Notes: generated by a model not told the origin, from the sequence alone. A DNA stretch of 64,000 nt from Maribacter forsetii DSM 18668 (GCF_000744105.1 NZ_JQLH01000001.1:3795001-3859000), one strand, 5' to 3'; numbered from the stretch's first letter, positions 37,605 through 47,296 are shown. Translations and numbers: made by a program.

Positions 37605-38426
37605 TTATTTGACTTTAATTGGCTGACCAATAGATAAGTCTGAACTACGTAAATTATTCAACTTCATTAATTCATCTACGCTCATATAATACTTTCTGGA
37701 TAATGAATACAAAGTATCACCCTTTTGTACGGTATGTATATTGCTCGCATCGTTCGTTACTACTGTTGTACTTTTATAATTGTCTTTTATAGACTGTTTG
37801 TCATATTTATGCAAATCATACTTTTCTATTAAATAGATGAGTTTTTGCGGGTATTTTGGGTCGGTTGCATAACCTGCCTTTCTTAAGCCTCTTGCCCATC
37901 CTTTATAGTCCGTATGTCTTAAATTGAAAAGAAAGGCATATCTAGACCTTGTCGTCAAGAAAATACTATGGTCTCTAAAAGAATACATGGGATGGTTATA
38001 TTTTCTAAAACACTCTCCTTTTTCATCATCATCGTGAAAGTCATAATCACCTTCCCACCCTTTATGACACTTTATACCAAAGTGGTTATTGGTTTTCATA
38101 GCCAACTCCCCTTTTCCATTTCCACTTTCTAAAAGTCCTTGTGCCAAAGTAATACTTGCCGGTATACCGTAGCCCATCATCTCTAATTGCGCCGTTTCTG
38201 CAAAGGTGCTAATGTATTCTGACGGAGAATCTATGCTGAACCGAACAAATTTAGTTGGTTCTGCTGGTAAACTTGCATTTCCTTCTTTTATAGGGATATC
38301 TGTAGTTGGTTTCCTGCGTTCATTAAGTACATTTTTAGTACGTAATTGGTCTGAGTATCTTTTCTTGGATTTACAAGATGATAATCCTATACCCATTAAT
38401 AAAACCAATAAAACTATCTTTTTCAT
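37605..38426 (-). CDS. N-acetylglucosaminidase (FlgJ/GH73-like) with C-terminal LysM
   Basis: This 273-residue lipoprotein (lipobox ending at Cys18, LSSC) has a GH73-type glucosaminidase domain (about 65-210): the GIPASITLAQGLLESGNG motif with Glu, NNHFGIKCH, and YSFRDHSIFL. A LysM module (about 228-273) follows: HTVQKGDTLYSLSRKYYMSVDEL and GQPIKV. It should trim peptidoglycan glycan strands in the periplasm or at division sites, binding them through LysM. A -7-like box (TACCTTTG, 38435-38442) lies just upstream, inside the neighbouring gene. The ATG at 38426 overlaps the stop of the PLP deaminase. Confidence 0.93.
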   Translation of the reverse strand: MKKIVLLVLLMGIGLSSCKSKKRYSDQLRTKNVLNERRKPTTDIPIKEGNASLPAEPTKFVRFSIDSPSEYISTFAETAQLEMMGYGIPASITLAQGLLESGNGKGELAMKTNNHFGIKCHKGWEGDYDFHDDDEKGECFRKYNHPMYSFRDHSIFLTTRSRYAFLFNLRHTDYKGWARGLRKAGYATDPKYPQKLIYLIEKYDLHKYDKQSIKDNYKSTTVVTNDASNIHTVQKGDTLYSLSRKYYMSVDELMKLNNLRSSDLSIGQPIKVK

Positions 38427-39328
38427 ATATGCAACAAAGGTAAATTTTTCTTTTTCAGTACACTATTCATGCCAGCAATACCTTGTATACCACCTGTATG
38501 TACTGCCATAATTTTGGTTCCTTCGGCAAAAGTATCACGCTTAACCATATCGAACAACCCAAAAATCATTTTTCCGGTATAAATTGGATCTAAAGGAATA
38601 CCTGTTTTTTCTTTAAACTCATTTATAAATAGAATTAGCTCTTCGGATGTTTTTGCGTAGCCCCCAAAATGATAATCGGTAAATAGTTGCCAACGTGTAT
38701 TGTTGACCATTTTATTAATTTCATCTTTTAAAAAATCGCCTTTCAACGCTGAAAACCCCAAAACGTTCTGATGTGGAAAAGATGATTTAATTAATCCGGA
38801 TACTGTACCTCCTGTACCTACGCTACTGCACACAACATCAAATTCTTTGTCATCATTTGTGATAATCTCTTCGCAACCTTTTATCGCCAAATCATTTGTA
38901 CCACCCTCAGGCACCAGATAAAATTTCCCTAACTCATTTCGTAAGGTGTCAATAAATACTTGGGATTCTTTTTCTCTATAGTTGCTCCTGCTTATAAACC
39001 TAAAACGCATTCCATCATCATGAGCTCTCTTTAATGTTTCATTAGTTTGCCAAGAATTTTCAAGCTCCTCTCCACGTATAATTCCTATTGCTTTAAACCC
39101 CTTTTCTTTTGCCGCATAAGCAGTGGCGGCAATATGGTTAGAATATGCCCCACCAAAGGTTAATATGGTATGCTGATTTTCTGCCTTTGCAGCCAATAAA
39201 TTGTATTTGAGCTTTCTGTATTTGTTACCAGAAATATTAGGGTGCAATAAATCTTCGCGTTTAATAACCAGGGTTATCTGCTTTTCTGCTAATAAAGGAT
39301 ATTCAACAAGTTGATTGATGCTTTGCAA
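38423..39328 (-). CDS. PLP-dependent 1-aminocyclopropane-1-carboxylate deaminase/D-cysteine desulfhydrase family
   Basis: This fold-type II PLP enzyme carries the lysine in HPNISGNKYRKLKYNL and the substrate motif TFGGAYSNHIAATAYA; GTGGTVSGLI binds the PLP phosphate. The family deaminates ACC or removes sulfide from D-cysteine; which reaction is used here cannot be told. Start choice: ATGs at 39406 and 39400 would overlap the upstream gene by more than 60 bases and add an unconserved leader. A TTG at 39328, just past that gene's stop, gives 302 residues, close to the family length. I use it with moderate confidence. The stop overlaps the ATG of the glucosaminidase by four bases. Confidence 0.85.
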   Translation of the reverse strand: MQSINQLVEYPLLAEKQITLVIKREDLLHPNISGNKYRKLKYNLLAAKAENQHTILTFGGAYSNHIAATAYAAKEKGFKAIGIIRGEELENSWQTNETLKRAHDDGMRFRFISRSNYREKESQVFIDTLRNELGKFYLVPEGGTNDLAIKGCEEIITNDDKEFDVVCSSVGTGGTVSGLIKSSFPHQNVLGFSALKGDFLKDEINKMVNNTRWQLFTDYHFGGYAKTSEELILFINEFKEKTGIPLDPIYTGKMIFGLFDMVKRDTFAEGTKIMAVHTGGIQGIAGMNSVLKKKNLPLLHI

Positions 39329-39338
39329 ATAGGCGAAT

Positions 39339-39668
39339 TTATCGCCAAAGATATTTAATAAAGCTAAACATTTTTCGTTTCGACAGATAATCCATATCAT
39401 TTTCATGAATATAGGCCTCACGCTCAAAACTTAGATTTTGATACGCCTTGTAGGTATCTAAATAACAAATGGCACGAATTGCCCATTCGGTCAGATATAA
39501 AATATAAAAAGGAAGAATCAATAATTCTTGTTGCTGGCGCAAATGAATTTTCTCATGATTTATGAGTGCATCATCATTTTTTAAACTTCCATTTTTTAAA
39601 AATATAAAGGGCCATAGTGAGAGTCCCACGTAATTTTTATAGAAGAAATGTCTAAAAACCAATATCAT
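39339..39668 (-). CDS. small membrane protein with HExIH motif
   Basis: The protein is 109 residues. It holds NHEKIHLRQQQELL, which resembles the HExxH region of M56 (BlaR1-type) and related membrane peptidases, followed by one hydrophobic helix (ILPFYILYLTEWAIRAI) and a FEREAY motif that could give a further Glu. It is too short for a full M56 protein. It may be a minimal membrane metallopeptidase or simply a conserved unknown. A -7-like box (TATCTTTG, 39693-39700) lies 25 bases upstream. It precedes the PLP enzyme on the same strand. Confidence 0.7.
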   Translation of the reverse strand: MILVFRHFFYKNYVGLSLWPFIFLKNGSLKNDDALINHEKIHLRQQQELLILPFYILYLTEWAIRAICYLDTYKAYQNLSFEREAYIHENDMDYLSKRKMFSFIKYLWR

Positions 39669-39864
39669 ATATTTAATTTGATAATGTTATAACAAAGATA
39701 AAGCCAAAATTACACTGTAAGAAAATTACTGGTTTTTGTTGCCAACAAAACCGTTTAATGGTCAAAATAGGGCTTAAGCACTTCATTAGTTATCTTCTAG
39801 ACGTCTTGCATTTAGGTTATCAACAGAAAGGAGTAACTTTATACAATTAAAAGATATTGCAAAC

Positions 39865-40023
39865 ATGAAAGAAATAATCCCTATTGAGGAGGGTGATTTT
39901 TACTGGTCTGAAAACGGATTTAGAGTTTTCACCAAGCAGTTTCACTTAAAACGCGGGTATTGCTGTGAAAGCGGCTGTAGACATTGCCCATATGGTTATG
40001 ATTCAAAAACAAACACACAGTGA
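39865..40023 (+). CDS. DUF5522 family small protein
   Basis: A 52-residue frame begins MKEIIPIEEGDFYWSENGFR and contains RGYCCESGCRHCPYGY. The Cys-rich CC-x3-C-x2-C pattern with GYCC and RHCPY is characteristic of the short DUF5522 proteins common in Bacteroidota, which may bind a metal. Function is unknown. It is too short for default ORF callers but convincing by motif. Confidence 0.88.
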   Translation: MKEIIPIEEGDFYWSENGFRVFTKQFHLKRGYCCESGCRHCPYGYDSKTNTQ

Positions 40024-40098
40024 GTTTTAACATAGCTCGGCATGGTATTTGTGAATACTCTTTATAGAAAAAAATAAGTTCTTAAAACATATAACGTT

Positions 40099-40668
40099 AT
40101 GAAAAACATCAAATTACTCGGTTTACCTCTACTCCTTTTAGTTTTTATTACTTCTTGCTCTTCGGTTAGTGTTCTTTCTGATTATGATCAAAAAGCAGAC
40201 TTTAACGGTTATAAATCTTATGCCTTCTATAAAACTGGTATTGACAAAGCGCAAATTTCAGATTTGGATAAAAAACGTATTCTACGAGCTATTGAAACCG
40301 AAATGAGCTCTAGAGGCTTTGTAAAGTCTGAAACACCAGATATTTTAGTTAGTATTTTCACTAAAGAACAAGAAAGAGTCGATGTTTACAATAACAACTA
40401 TGGCTGGGGCGGCGCCTGGGGATGGGGTTACAACCCATGGGCATGGGGACCTGGTTTTGGCTGGGGCGGCACTAGCGTTAGCGCAAGTACCCAAGGTTCT
40501 TTATATATTGATCTCATAGATAATAAAACTAGCGAATTGGTTTGGCAAGGTAAAGGTGTAGGTACACTTTCTAACACTAAAAACATAGCTAAAAAAGAAG
40601 AGCGTATTAGAGAATTTGTTTCTCAAATTTTAGAGCAATACCCCCCTAATGCGGTTGCAATGAAATAA
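40099..40668 (+). CDS. DUF4136 domain lipoprotein
   Basis: The 189-residue lipoprotein has a lipobox ending at Cys20 (FITSC). The start of the mature part (SVSVLSDYDQKADFNGYKSYAFY) is typical of DUF4136, followed by a Gly/Trp-rich loop (about 97-130, GWGGAWGWGYNPWAWG) and the closing strand GSLYIDLIDNKTSELVWQGKGVG. Members are outer-membrane lipoproteins of unknown role. It has its own terminator shared with the Lrp gene. Confidence 0.88.
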   Translation: MKNIKLLGLPLLLLVFITSCSSVSVLSDYDQKADFNGYKSYAFYKTGIDKAQISDLDKKRILRAIETEMSSRGFVKSETPDILVSIFTKEQERVDVYNNNYGWGGAWGWGYNPWAWGPGFGWGGTSVSASTQGSLYIDLIDNKTSELVWQGKGVGTLSNTKNIAKKEERIREFVSQILEQYPPNAVAMK

Positions 40669-40687
40669 TAAAATCTCATTTTAAAAC

Positions 40688-40721
40688 AAGGGCTTGCGGA
40701 TGAATTCATCTACAAGCCCTT
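40688..40721. terminator. bidirectional terminator
   Basis: AAGGGCTTG (40688-40696) pairs with CAAGCCCTT (40713-40721); an inner palindrome (GATGAATTCATC, 40699-40710) can extend the stem. It lies between the convergent DUF4136 and Lrp genes. Confidence 0.85.
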
Positions 40722-40726
40722 TTTAT

Positions 40727-41194
40727 TTACAGTAACGGAAAATGAGTATCATTCTTTACTTCATTTAACACGAATGCGCTTTTAACATTGCCTACACTTG
40801 GTAGCGATGCAATTTTAAATTTCGCAAAATTGTAATAAGCATCTAGATTTTTAACGACTACTTTTAAGTGGAAATCAAATTCACCACCTACTACAAAGCA
40901 CTCTACAACCTCAGGGTATTTCATCACCTGTTCAAAAAAATCATCCATCATGGCTCCTTTTTGGGCTTCTAAAGAGACAAAACTGAAAACGGTGATACTT
41001 TCTTCAATTTTATCTTTGTTCAAAATGGCAACATAGTTTTTGATAAATCCTTCTTGCTCCAATCTTTTAATGCGTTCATAAACCGGAGTTTTGGTAAGCC
41101 CCAATTGTTCTGCAATAGATTTAGCAACCGTCTTAGCATCTTTCTGTAAAATTTTTAAGATCTCTCTATCTATATCATCTAATTTTTCTGTCAT
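40727..41194 (-). CDS. Lrp/AsnC family transcriptional regulator
   Basis: The protein is 155 residues from the ATG at 41194. The frame opens further upstream only at a GTG (41227), and an AGGA precedes this ATG. An N-terminal helix-turn-helix (about 20-50, ILQKDAKTVAKSIAEQLGLTKTPVYERIKRL) is followed by the Lrp/AsnC ligand-binding RAM domain (about 65-150, with GGEFDFHLKVVV). Such regulators sense amino acids. It is divergent from the aromatic amino acid hydroxylase at 41358, so it may control that gene in response to an aromatic amino acid (inference). Confidence 0.93.
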   Translation of the reverse strand: MTEKLDDIDREILKILQKDAKTVAKSIAEQLGLTKTPVYERIKRLEQEGFIKNYVAILNKDKIEESITVFSFVSLEAQKGAMMDDFFEQVMKYPEVVECFVVGGEFDFHLKVVVKNLDAYYNFAKFKIASLPSVGNVKSAFVLNEVKNDTHFPLL

Positions 41195-41357
41195 TACTTT
41201 TTCCTGTTTTATGTTTGCTATCCGCACTTAAAAAGACCTTATTCCTTTTTAATTTACAATTAAAAGTATTATTTCCTAATTTAAACAATATTAACAATTA
41301 ATTAGTCTTTAAATCATATATTTAAAAGAAACAATGTGAATCTAGCGTAAAATAATT

Positions 41358-43121
41358 ATGGGCATGAATACTTCCGAATATGAAAGCAATCCTATTTTAG
41401 ATAAGCTTCCTAAGCATTTAAGACAATACATTAAACCTCAAAATTATGAGGACTATACGCCTATCAATCAAGCTGTGTGGCGCTATGTTATGCGAAAGAA
41501 TGTAGATTATCTAAGTAAGGTTGCACATAAATCTTATTCTGAAGGATTGCGCAAAACAGGTATTTCAATTGACAATATCCCCAACATGTACGGCATGAAC
41601 CGTATTCTTAAGGATTTAGGTTGGGCTGCTGTTGCCGTAGACGGATTTATACCACCTGCTGCATTTATGGAATTTCAAGCATACAACGTACTGGTAATCG
41701 CGTCAGACATTAGACAGTTAGAAAACATCGCCTACACTCCCGCTCCAGATATCATTCATGAAGGTGCCGGTCACGCCCCTATAATTGCCAACCCAGAATA
41801 CGCTGCTTATTTAAGACGTTTTGGTGAAATAGGATCCAAGGCTATATCAAGCGCTAAAGATTTTGAACTTTATGAAGCTGTTCGTCACCTATCAATTATT
41901 AAAGAGGCTAAAGGCACTCCTAATGAAGATATTGAAAAGGCAGAAAAGCATATTGAATTTCTTCAAGAGAATATGGGCGAACCCAGTGAAATGGCGCTTA
42001 TTAGAAATTTACATTGGTGGACCGTTGAATACGGACTTATAGGCACTTTAGAAGACCCAAAGATTTATGGTGCCGGATTGTTATCATCTATTGGCGAAAG
42101 TCAGTGGTGTATGACCGATAACGTCAAAAAACTGCCTTACTCCATTGAAGCGGCCAAAACATCTTTTGATATCACTAAAAAACAACCGCAACTCTTCGTC
42201 ACTCCCGATTTTGCATTTTTAAGTCAGGTGTTAGAAGATTTTGCCAATACCATGGCATTACGAAAAGGCGGACTTACAGGTTTACAGAAACTTATAGACT
42301 CTAAAGAATTAGGTACAATTGAACTAAGTACAGGGTTACAGGTATCTGGTAATTTTAAATCTTTGATTTCTCATGATGGCAAACCTATTTACTTTCAAAC
42401 AAAAGGTAAATCTGCGTTATCTTACCGCGAAAAAGAGTTGGTGGGGCAAGATATCAATCAGCATGAAACCGGTTTTGGCTCCCCTATTGGTAGACTTAAA
42501 GGAATAAATATTCCTATTGAAGATATGAGTCCGCGTGATCTAAAAGCCTATAAAATCTATGAAGGGGAAATTGTTTCATTAGATTTTGTTGGTAGTATAA
42601 ATGTTACCGGTAAAATTATAACCGGTACTCGTAATCTTCTGGGGCGTATAATATTAATCACTTTCGAGAATTGCAAAGTGACACATAAAGGCATTACACT
42701 TTTCGAATCTAACGAAGAATTGTACAACATGGCAATTGGTGAAGAAATTGTTTCTGCCTACCATGGTCCTGCAGATTTAAAAAGTTTTGACCTTTTAGAT
42801 CATTCGTTAAGTACCGGAAGCCAAAATAATGATGACGTAGGTTTAAACGAACTGGAATCTTACTATAAATTAATTCGTGATTTTAGAGAAGGCAACAACA
42901 CCATTATCTCTAGAACAAAGGTTTTTGAAGTAATACAAGAAAAATATCCCACAGACTGGCTACTGCCTATTGAAATTTATGAATTGGCAATTTTAAGTAA
43001 CGAAAAAATACTACCGAAAAAAATAAAGGCACATCTCGAAAATATTAAGCGAGATCAACCTAACCTAGGACAGTTAATTGATGACGGATTGGAATTGGCG
43101 GCTATAAAATCTAAGGTTTAA
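41358..43121 (+). CDS. aromatic amino acid hydroxylase (phenylalanine 4-monooxygenase-like), long form
   Basis: The protein is 587 residues. The iron ligands of tetrahydropterin-dependent hydroxylases are visible: His134 and His139 in IIHEGAGHAP and Glu224 in WTVEYGLIG. The catalytic part spans about 30-330 (YMTRKNVDYL-type start, then GESQWCM and FLSQVLEDF). The last 250 residues (about 335-587) are additional to the usual bacterial PhhA, which is about 260-300 residues; I see no recognisable domain in them. Likely reaction: hydroxylation of phenylalanine to tyrosine, or of another aromatic amino acid. The neighbouring divergent Lrp gene supports amino acid control. Confidence 0.88.
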   Translation: MGMNTSEYESNPILDKLPKHLRQYIKPQNYEDYTPINQAVWRYVMRKNVDYLSKVAHKSYSEGLRKTGISIDNIPNMYGMNRILKDLGWAAVAVDGFIPPAAFMEFQAYNVLVIASDIRQLENIAYTPAPDIIHEGAGHAPIIANPEYAAYLRRFGEIGSKAISSAKDFELYEAVRHLSIIKEAKGTPNEDIEKAEKHIEFLQENMGEPSEMALIRNLHWWTVEYGLIGTLEDPKIYGAGLLSSIGESQWCMTDNVKKLPYSIEAAKTSFDITKKQPQLFVTPDFAFLSQVLEDFANTMALRKGGLTGLQKLIDSKELGTIELSTGLQVSGNFKSLISHDGKPIYFQTKGKSALSYREKELVGQDINQHETGFGSPIGRLKGINIPIEDMSPRDLKAYKIYEGEIVSLDFVGSINVTGKIITGTRNLLGRIILITFENCKVTHKGITLFESNEELYNMAIGEEIVSAYHGPADLKSFDLLDHSLSTGSQNNDDVGLNELESYYKLIRDFREGNNTIISRTKVFEVIQEKYPTDWLLPIEIYELAILSNEKILPKKIKAHLENIKRDQPNLGQLIDDGLELAAIKSKV

Positions 43122-43725
43122 TGACTTGCAAACCTTCTAAAGATTCAATGGTCTGCTCTTGATACGTTAATCGCCACCCCATTGAATTAGTAAGAATATA
43201 GAATTTCTGCAATTCGCTAATAAGTCTGTTTTCAGCATTGGTACGCAATGCAGAAGCTTCTACCTTTTTCATTAAAGAAGCCTTCACTGTTTTCTTTATT
43301 TTATTATAGTCGGCAGCATCAAATTGGTTCAAGTAATCTGCGGTGACATCATAATATTCAAAATCAGGATTCAGATTAATTTCTGCATCTGGTATGCTTT
43401 TGATCTTCACCGTTTTGGTTGCCTCATCAATTTCAAAATCAATCTTACTTAAATCATAGGCGACGGTTACATCTGCATTTACTACTACTAAAGCTTTTTT
43501 CTCTGCTCTCAACAACGGACCAAAAAGTTCTTTTGAGTCTTTATAATTATAGACCTCAGCAAAATGCCCCTCTGTTACCACTAATTTAGAAACATTGGTA
43601 ATTTCTTGCTGAATGAGCATAGAATTTTCTTCTAAAATAGATTTATGTTCTTTGTCATCTTGGCAAGTTTGAAAAGCAAACAATAATGTCGCTCCTATTA
43701 CTAAGCCTAAAAGTATTTTCTTCAT
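43111..43725 (-). CDS. DUF4230 family protein
   Basis: The 204-residue protein has an N-terminal hydrophobic segment (about 1-20, LLGLVIGATLLFAF) followed by Cys, possibly a lipid anchor or a signal anchor. The core has VVTEGHFAEVYNYKDSK and VTVAYDLSKIDFEID, both typical of DUF4230, plus a C-terminal helix with ALRTNAENRLISELQ. Function is unknown. Its 3' end overlaps that of the convergent hydroxylase gene by 11 bases, leaving no room for a separate terminator. Confidence 0.88.
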   Translation of the reverse strand: MKKILLGLVIGATLLFAFQTCQDDKEHKSILEENSMLIQQEITNVSKLVVTEGHFAEVYNYKDSKELFGPLLRAEKKALVVVNADVTVAYDLSKIDFEIDEATKTVKIKSIPDAEINLNPDFEYYDVTADYLNQFDAADYNKIKKTVKASLMKKVEASALRTNAENRLISELQKFYILTNSMGWRLTYQEQTIESLEGLQVIKP

Positions 43726-43770
43726 AAAAAAACAATGTATTCGAAATTAAGGAACAAACGAATATACAGC

Positions 43771-46236
43771 CTATCGTTTTAACGAAAAATGACCCGAAAG
43801 GTCTATTCCGGTATCGTAATTCAGATATTTGAACCAGTAATCAGTTGAAGGCATTTGCTTGCCATTATACATACCATCCCAAGCACTATTAGAAGCGTTA
43901 GGGTTAAGCTGCTTTAAGAGCTTACCATAACGATCATAAATAAATATACCTATATCACCTGTTCCAGATAGTTTTGAAGTATCCCAAACATCATGATATG
44001 AATCATTATTAGGAGTAAAAAACTTAGGCAACGCCAAAGACTCTACACCTTGGCAAGCAACAGCATCTATATTTATCGTAAATCTAGACTGACTATAACA
44101 ACCATTCTCTTCTGCAAATACATAAATAATCATGGACGCTGAAATTTCATCTCCAGCCAATAAAATAACTCCATCACCATCTGCTTCACTATAGTAATCC
44201 TGTCCATCTGACAATGTTGGTAGTGTATACGTAAGACAAGCCGTTACATCATCGAACTCTGCAACTGAGACCTCAGTGATATCAACGAAAAAACTACTTT
44301 CATCAAAACAATCTTCCACTCCTGTAGCACTCCCTGCATACACGTATATTGTTTGCGATTCGGTAATCTCTTCACCTGCATTCAATATCGTTCCTGTACC
44401 TCCTGTAGCTGTATAATAGTTATTCCCTGCACTCAATACTGGTAGAATATAAGCGTTGCAAACTTCGACATCAGAGAACACATCTGCCACGGTCAAAGGA
44501 TTTACAATAAGACTAAAAACAGTCTCATCAAAACAGGTTGCAGATGCCTCTACCCTAACTGTAATATCTTGTTGGTTTGCTGTAGTATTATCAAATGAAT
44601 TTGTTAACGCTATAGGATTTCCCGTGGCGTCAAAATAGGCAACCGTTAACCCTGTTTGACTGCCTACTACTTGAGATTCAATAGCCGTCAAATCCAAATT
44701 AAATGTTGCAAAACCATCGATATCCGTATCACATAGAACGATATCATCAATATCGTTTGCCGTAGGTCCGTCGTTATTGACTGTTAACGTAATTGGATTT
44801 CGCTCTAACACCAAATCCGTTACTATAGTACTACTAATTTCGCATGTATAAACACCCGAATCTATTACTTGAAGGTTGGTCAAAACTAAATCTGGTGTAT
44901 TAGAATTTGGTATTGCAACACCATCCTTAAACCACTCATATACATTTGCACTACCGCTAACTGCAGTGGTTAAGGTTAAAGAACCACCAACACATCCTGT
45001 TATATCATCTATATCATTCACTAATGCCTGGGGGGTATCAACAAAATTATTGAAGCCGTTATAGTAATTAAATTCATCTTCAAAATCACCAAATTGAAAA
45101 CGATTACCATAAATTCTAAATGTACCCTCATTTAAAAAAACAAAACTTGGTACATCACCCTCAATTTTATTATTATAAATATCAAAACCACTCAGATTGG
45201 TCCAGTTTACCAAGCCCGCAGGTAAAACACCTTCTATGTTATTATCATTAATTTCAAATGACCCTAAATTTATTAGACCTGAAAAAGAATCGGGTATCGT
45301 TCCCGTAAAATTATTTTGACCTAGCCACAATGTAAGTAACGTAGTAATATTTCCAATTTCCTCTGGCAGATCACCCTCTAATTGATTATTTCGAAGTATT
45401 AAAGTCTCTAACGACAATAAATTTTCAACTAACGGAGAAATAGCGCCTTCTAACTGATTAAACTCCAATTGCAACATCACTAAATTCATTAAATCATAAA
45501 TAGTTTCAGGAATTTCACCTGTAAGATTATTACCACCTAAAAGTAATTGCCTCAAATTTGAAAGCAACCCTAATTCTGCGGGAATTTCACCAATAAGTTC
45601 ATTTGAAGAAAGCCAAAGAGAAACTAAGCTATTTAGACTTCCTAACTCAGTCGGGATGGTTCCTGTGAGTTGGTTCCCTGAAAGCAGTAAAGATTCTAAA
45701 TTACTTAAATTACCAAGTTCGGGCGGTATAGTTCCAACTAAATTATTTGAGTTCAACCATAATGTTAACAAATTACTTAAATTCCCTAATGCTGGAGGTA
45801 TGACTCCAGATAACTCATTGCCATTTAAAAGTAAAATTTCAAGGTTTAGAAGATTACCCATACTGTCTGGAACGGGCCCAGTGAGGTTAGTTTGATCAGA
45901 AAGGTCTAAATCAACCAAGTTTTGTAAATTACCGATTTCAGTTGGTATCGTTCCTATTAAATTGTTCCCGGTATTTCCTGCATTATCTAATATTAGCTGT
46001 GTAACACGGTTACCGATTACGGTGACACCGTGCCAATTAGTAACATCGGTATCAATCAACGGCGTTGCAAACACCCAATCATCGGTAATATCGGCATCGG
46101 TCTCACTAACCCAGTTAGGACCTCCGGTTTCATTATACAACGCCTGTAATGCCTCTAACTCAACTAATGGAAGCTGAGCGCTAGCAGTAATTACACTAAA
46201 CATTAATAGAACAAGACAGCTTAACTTTTTAATCAT
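43771..46236 (-). CDS. leucine-rich repeat and Ig-like protein with T9SS type B (gliding-motility-type) C-terminal domain
   Basis: This 821-residue exported protein has a signal peptide (about 1-20, ending ITASAQ). An LRR cap with ALYNETGGPNW leads into plant-type leucine-rich repeats (about 85-385) of the form L-x-x-L-x-x-L-x-L-x-x-N-x-L-x-G-x-I-P. An Ig-like domain (about 405-490, GVYTCEIS) and further beta modules follow. The T9SS type B / gliding-associated tail (about 734-821) contains FFTPNNDSYHDVWD, FIYDRYGKLLKQ and SGHFSLKR. It is presumably secreted by type IX and attached to the cell surface. LRRs suggest protein or glycan binding. No catalytic domain is seen. Confidence 0.92.
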   Translation of the reverse strand: MIKKLSCLVLLMFSVITASAQLPLVELEALQALYNETGGPNWVSETDADITDDWVFATPLIDTDVTNWHGVTVIGNRVTQLILDNAGNTGNNLIGTIPTEIGNLQNLVDLDLSDQTNLTGPVPDSMGNLLNLEILLLNGNELSGVIPPALGNLSNLLTLWLNSNNLVGTIPPELGNLSNLESLLLSGNQLTGTIPTELGSLNSLVSLWLSSNELIGEIPAELGLLSNLRQLLLGGNNLTGEIPETIYDLMNLVMLQLEFNQLEGAISPLVENLLSLETLILRNNQLEGDLPEEIGNITTLLTLWLGQNNFTGTIPDSFSGLINLGSFEINDNNIEGVLPAGLVNWTNLSGFDIYNNKIEGDVPSFVFLNEGTFRIYGNRFQFGDFEDEFNYYNGFNNFVDTPQALVNDIDDITGCVGGSLTLTTAVSGSANVYEWFKDGVAIPNSNTPDLVLTNLQVIDSGVYTCEISSTIVTDLVLERNPITLTVNNDGPTANDIDDIVLCDTDIDGFATFNLDLTAIESQVVGSQTGLTVAYFDATGNPIALTNSFDNTTANQQDITVRVEASATCFDETVFSLIVNPLTVADVFSDVEVCNAYILPVLSAGNNYYTATGGTGTILNAGEEITESQTIYVYAGSATGVEDCFDESSFFVDITEVSVAEFDDVTACLTYTLPTLSDGQDYYSEADGDGVILLAGDEISASMIIYVFAEENGCYSQSRFTINIDAVACQGVESLALPKFFTPNNDSYHDVWDTSKLSGTGDIGIFIYDRYGKLLKQLNPNASNSAWDGMYNGKQMPSTDYWFKYLNYDTGIDLSGHFSLKR

Positions 46237-46305
46237 ATTAGACGTAAAACTGGAAAGTACTGAAAAAACTAAAGTATAATAAATTAGACAAGGTCATTAA
46301 TAAGC

Positions 46306-47247
46306 TTAGAAAACAAGGTCTGGATATTCTTTATTAATTTCAGATTTCAACACATTTAATTTTATAAGAAACTTCTGGTGCTGTTCTGATTTTTCATTGA
46401 ACGGCTTATGAAGAATCCCTTTTTGTATTTTTTCAATCTTTTTCATCGTAGGATAAACATTAGTAACAATCCATACTTCGCAAAACTTCCCCCATATATA
46501 ATCTACAGCCACTTCGTTAGGGTGAATCATATCTTTAGCATAAAAACGATAATCCCGAAGTTCATCCATCATAATTTCATAACTAGGGAAATAAGAAATA
46601 CCGTCATTCAGCACCTTATGTACTGCAGAAATTAAATGCGATTTACTTAATTGATTTTCTACAAAGCCATCTTTTAAATGCCTAACGGGTGATACCGTAA
46701 ATATAAATTGTGCAGCTGGGTTTATTGAACGCACCATTTCAATAGTACGTTCTAAACTCTCTTTAACATCATCAACATTCAACAACTCTTTTGTAAAATT
46801 TGCCTGAGGCACTTTATGACAATTGGCAACAACTTTTTCACTCGCACTATTACGATATACCCAAGCAGTGCCTAAAGTGATAATGATATGACTTGCTTTT
46901 TTTAATTGAGAAGAAGTGTTTTGTACTGCTTCATTTAAATCGTCAATAATTTTTTCTTTGGATGGATTACTCAGCACTGAATGTGCGTCAAAACTATGCC
47001 ACTGCTCATTGACATGAAACACATCTTTTTCCGTAAACACCTCTTGATGAACTGACTTTTGAATAAGTTTTTGAATTGCCAAAGGATGAAATAAAATACC
47101 AAACGGATTCTGTAATCTCTGAAATTTAAAGTATTCTAATTTAGCCCCAATATTCTCTGAAAAACATGAACCCAAAATCAATAACTGACTTGAATAGTCA
47201 ATTTGATTTTGGGCTTTCAATAAAGGTATTTTTGTTAAGAGATTCAT
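46306..47247 (-). CDS. GSCFA domain-containing protein
   Basis: This 313-residue protein has the defining motif LGSCFSENIGAKL near residues 26-38, giving the GSCFA family, and a second family motif TLGTAWVYRN near residue 124, then FTVSPVRHLKDG and DMIHPNEVAVDYIW. GSCFA proteins are SGNH-hydrolase-like and mostly uncharacterised. It lies 49 bases after alaS on the same strand. Confidence 0.93.
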   Translation of the reverse strand: MNLLTKIPLLKAQNQIDYSSQLLILGSCFSENIGAKLEYFKFQRLQNPFGILFHPLAIQKLIQKSVHQEVFTEKDVFHVNEQWHSFDAHSVLSNPSKEKIIDDLNEAVQNTSSQLKKASHIIITLGTAWVYRNSASEKVVANCHKVPQANFTKELLNVDDVKESLERTIEMVRSINPAAQFIFTVSPVRHLKDGFVENQLSKSHLISAVHKVLNDGISYFPSYEIMMDELRDYRFYAKDMIHPNEVAVDYIWGKFCEVWIVTNVYPTMKKIEKIQKGILHKPFNEKSEQHQKFLIKLNVLKSEINKEYPDLVF

Positions 47248-47296
47248 ACTATTAAAGTTTATTAACCATTGAACTTCTTAAACATCATAAAACAAT

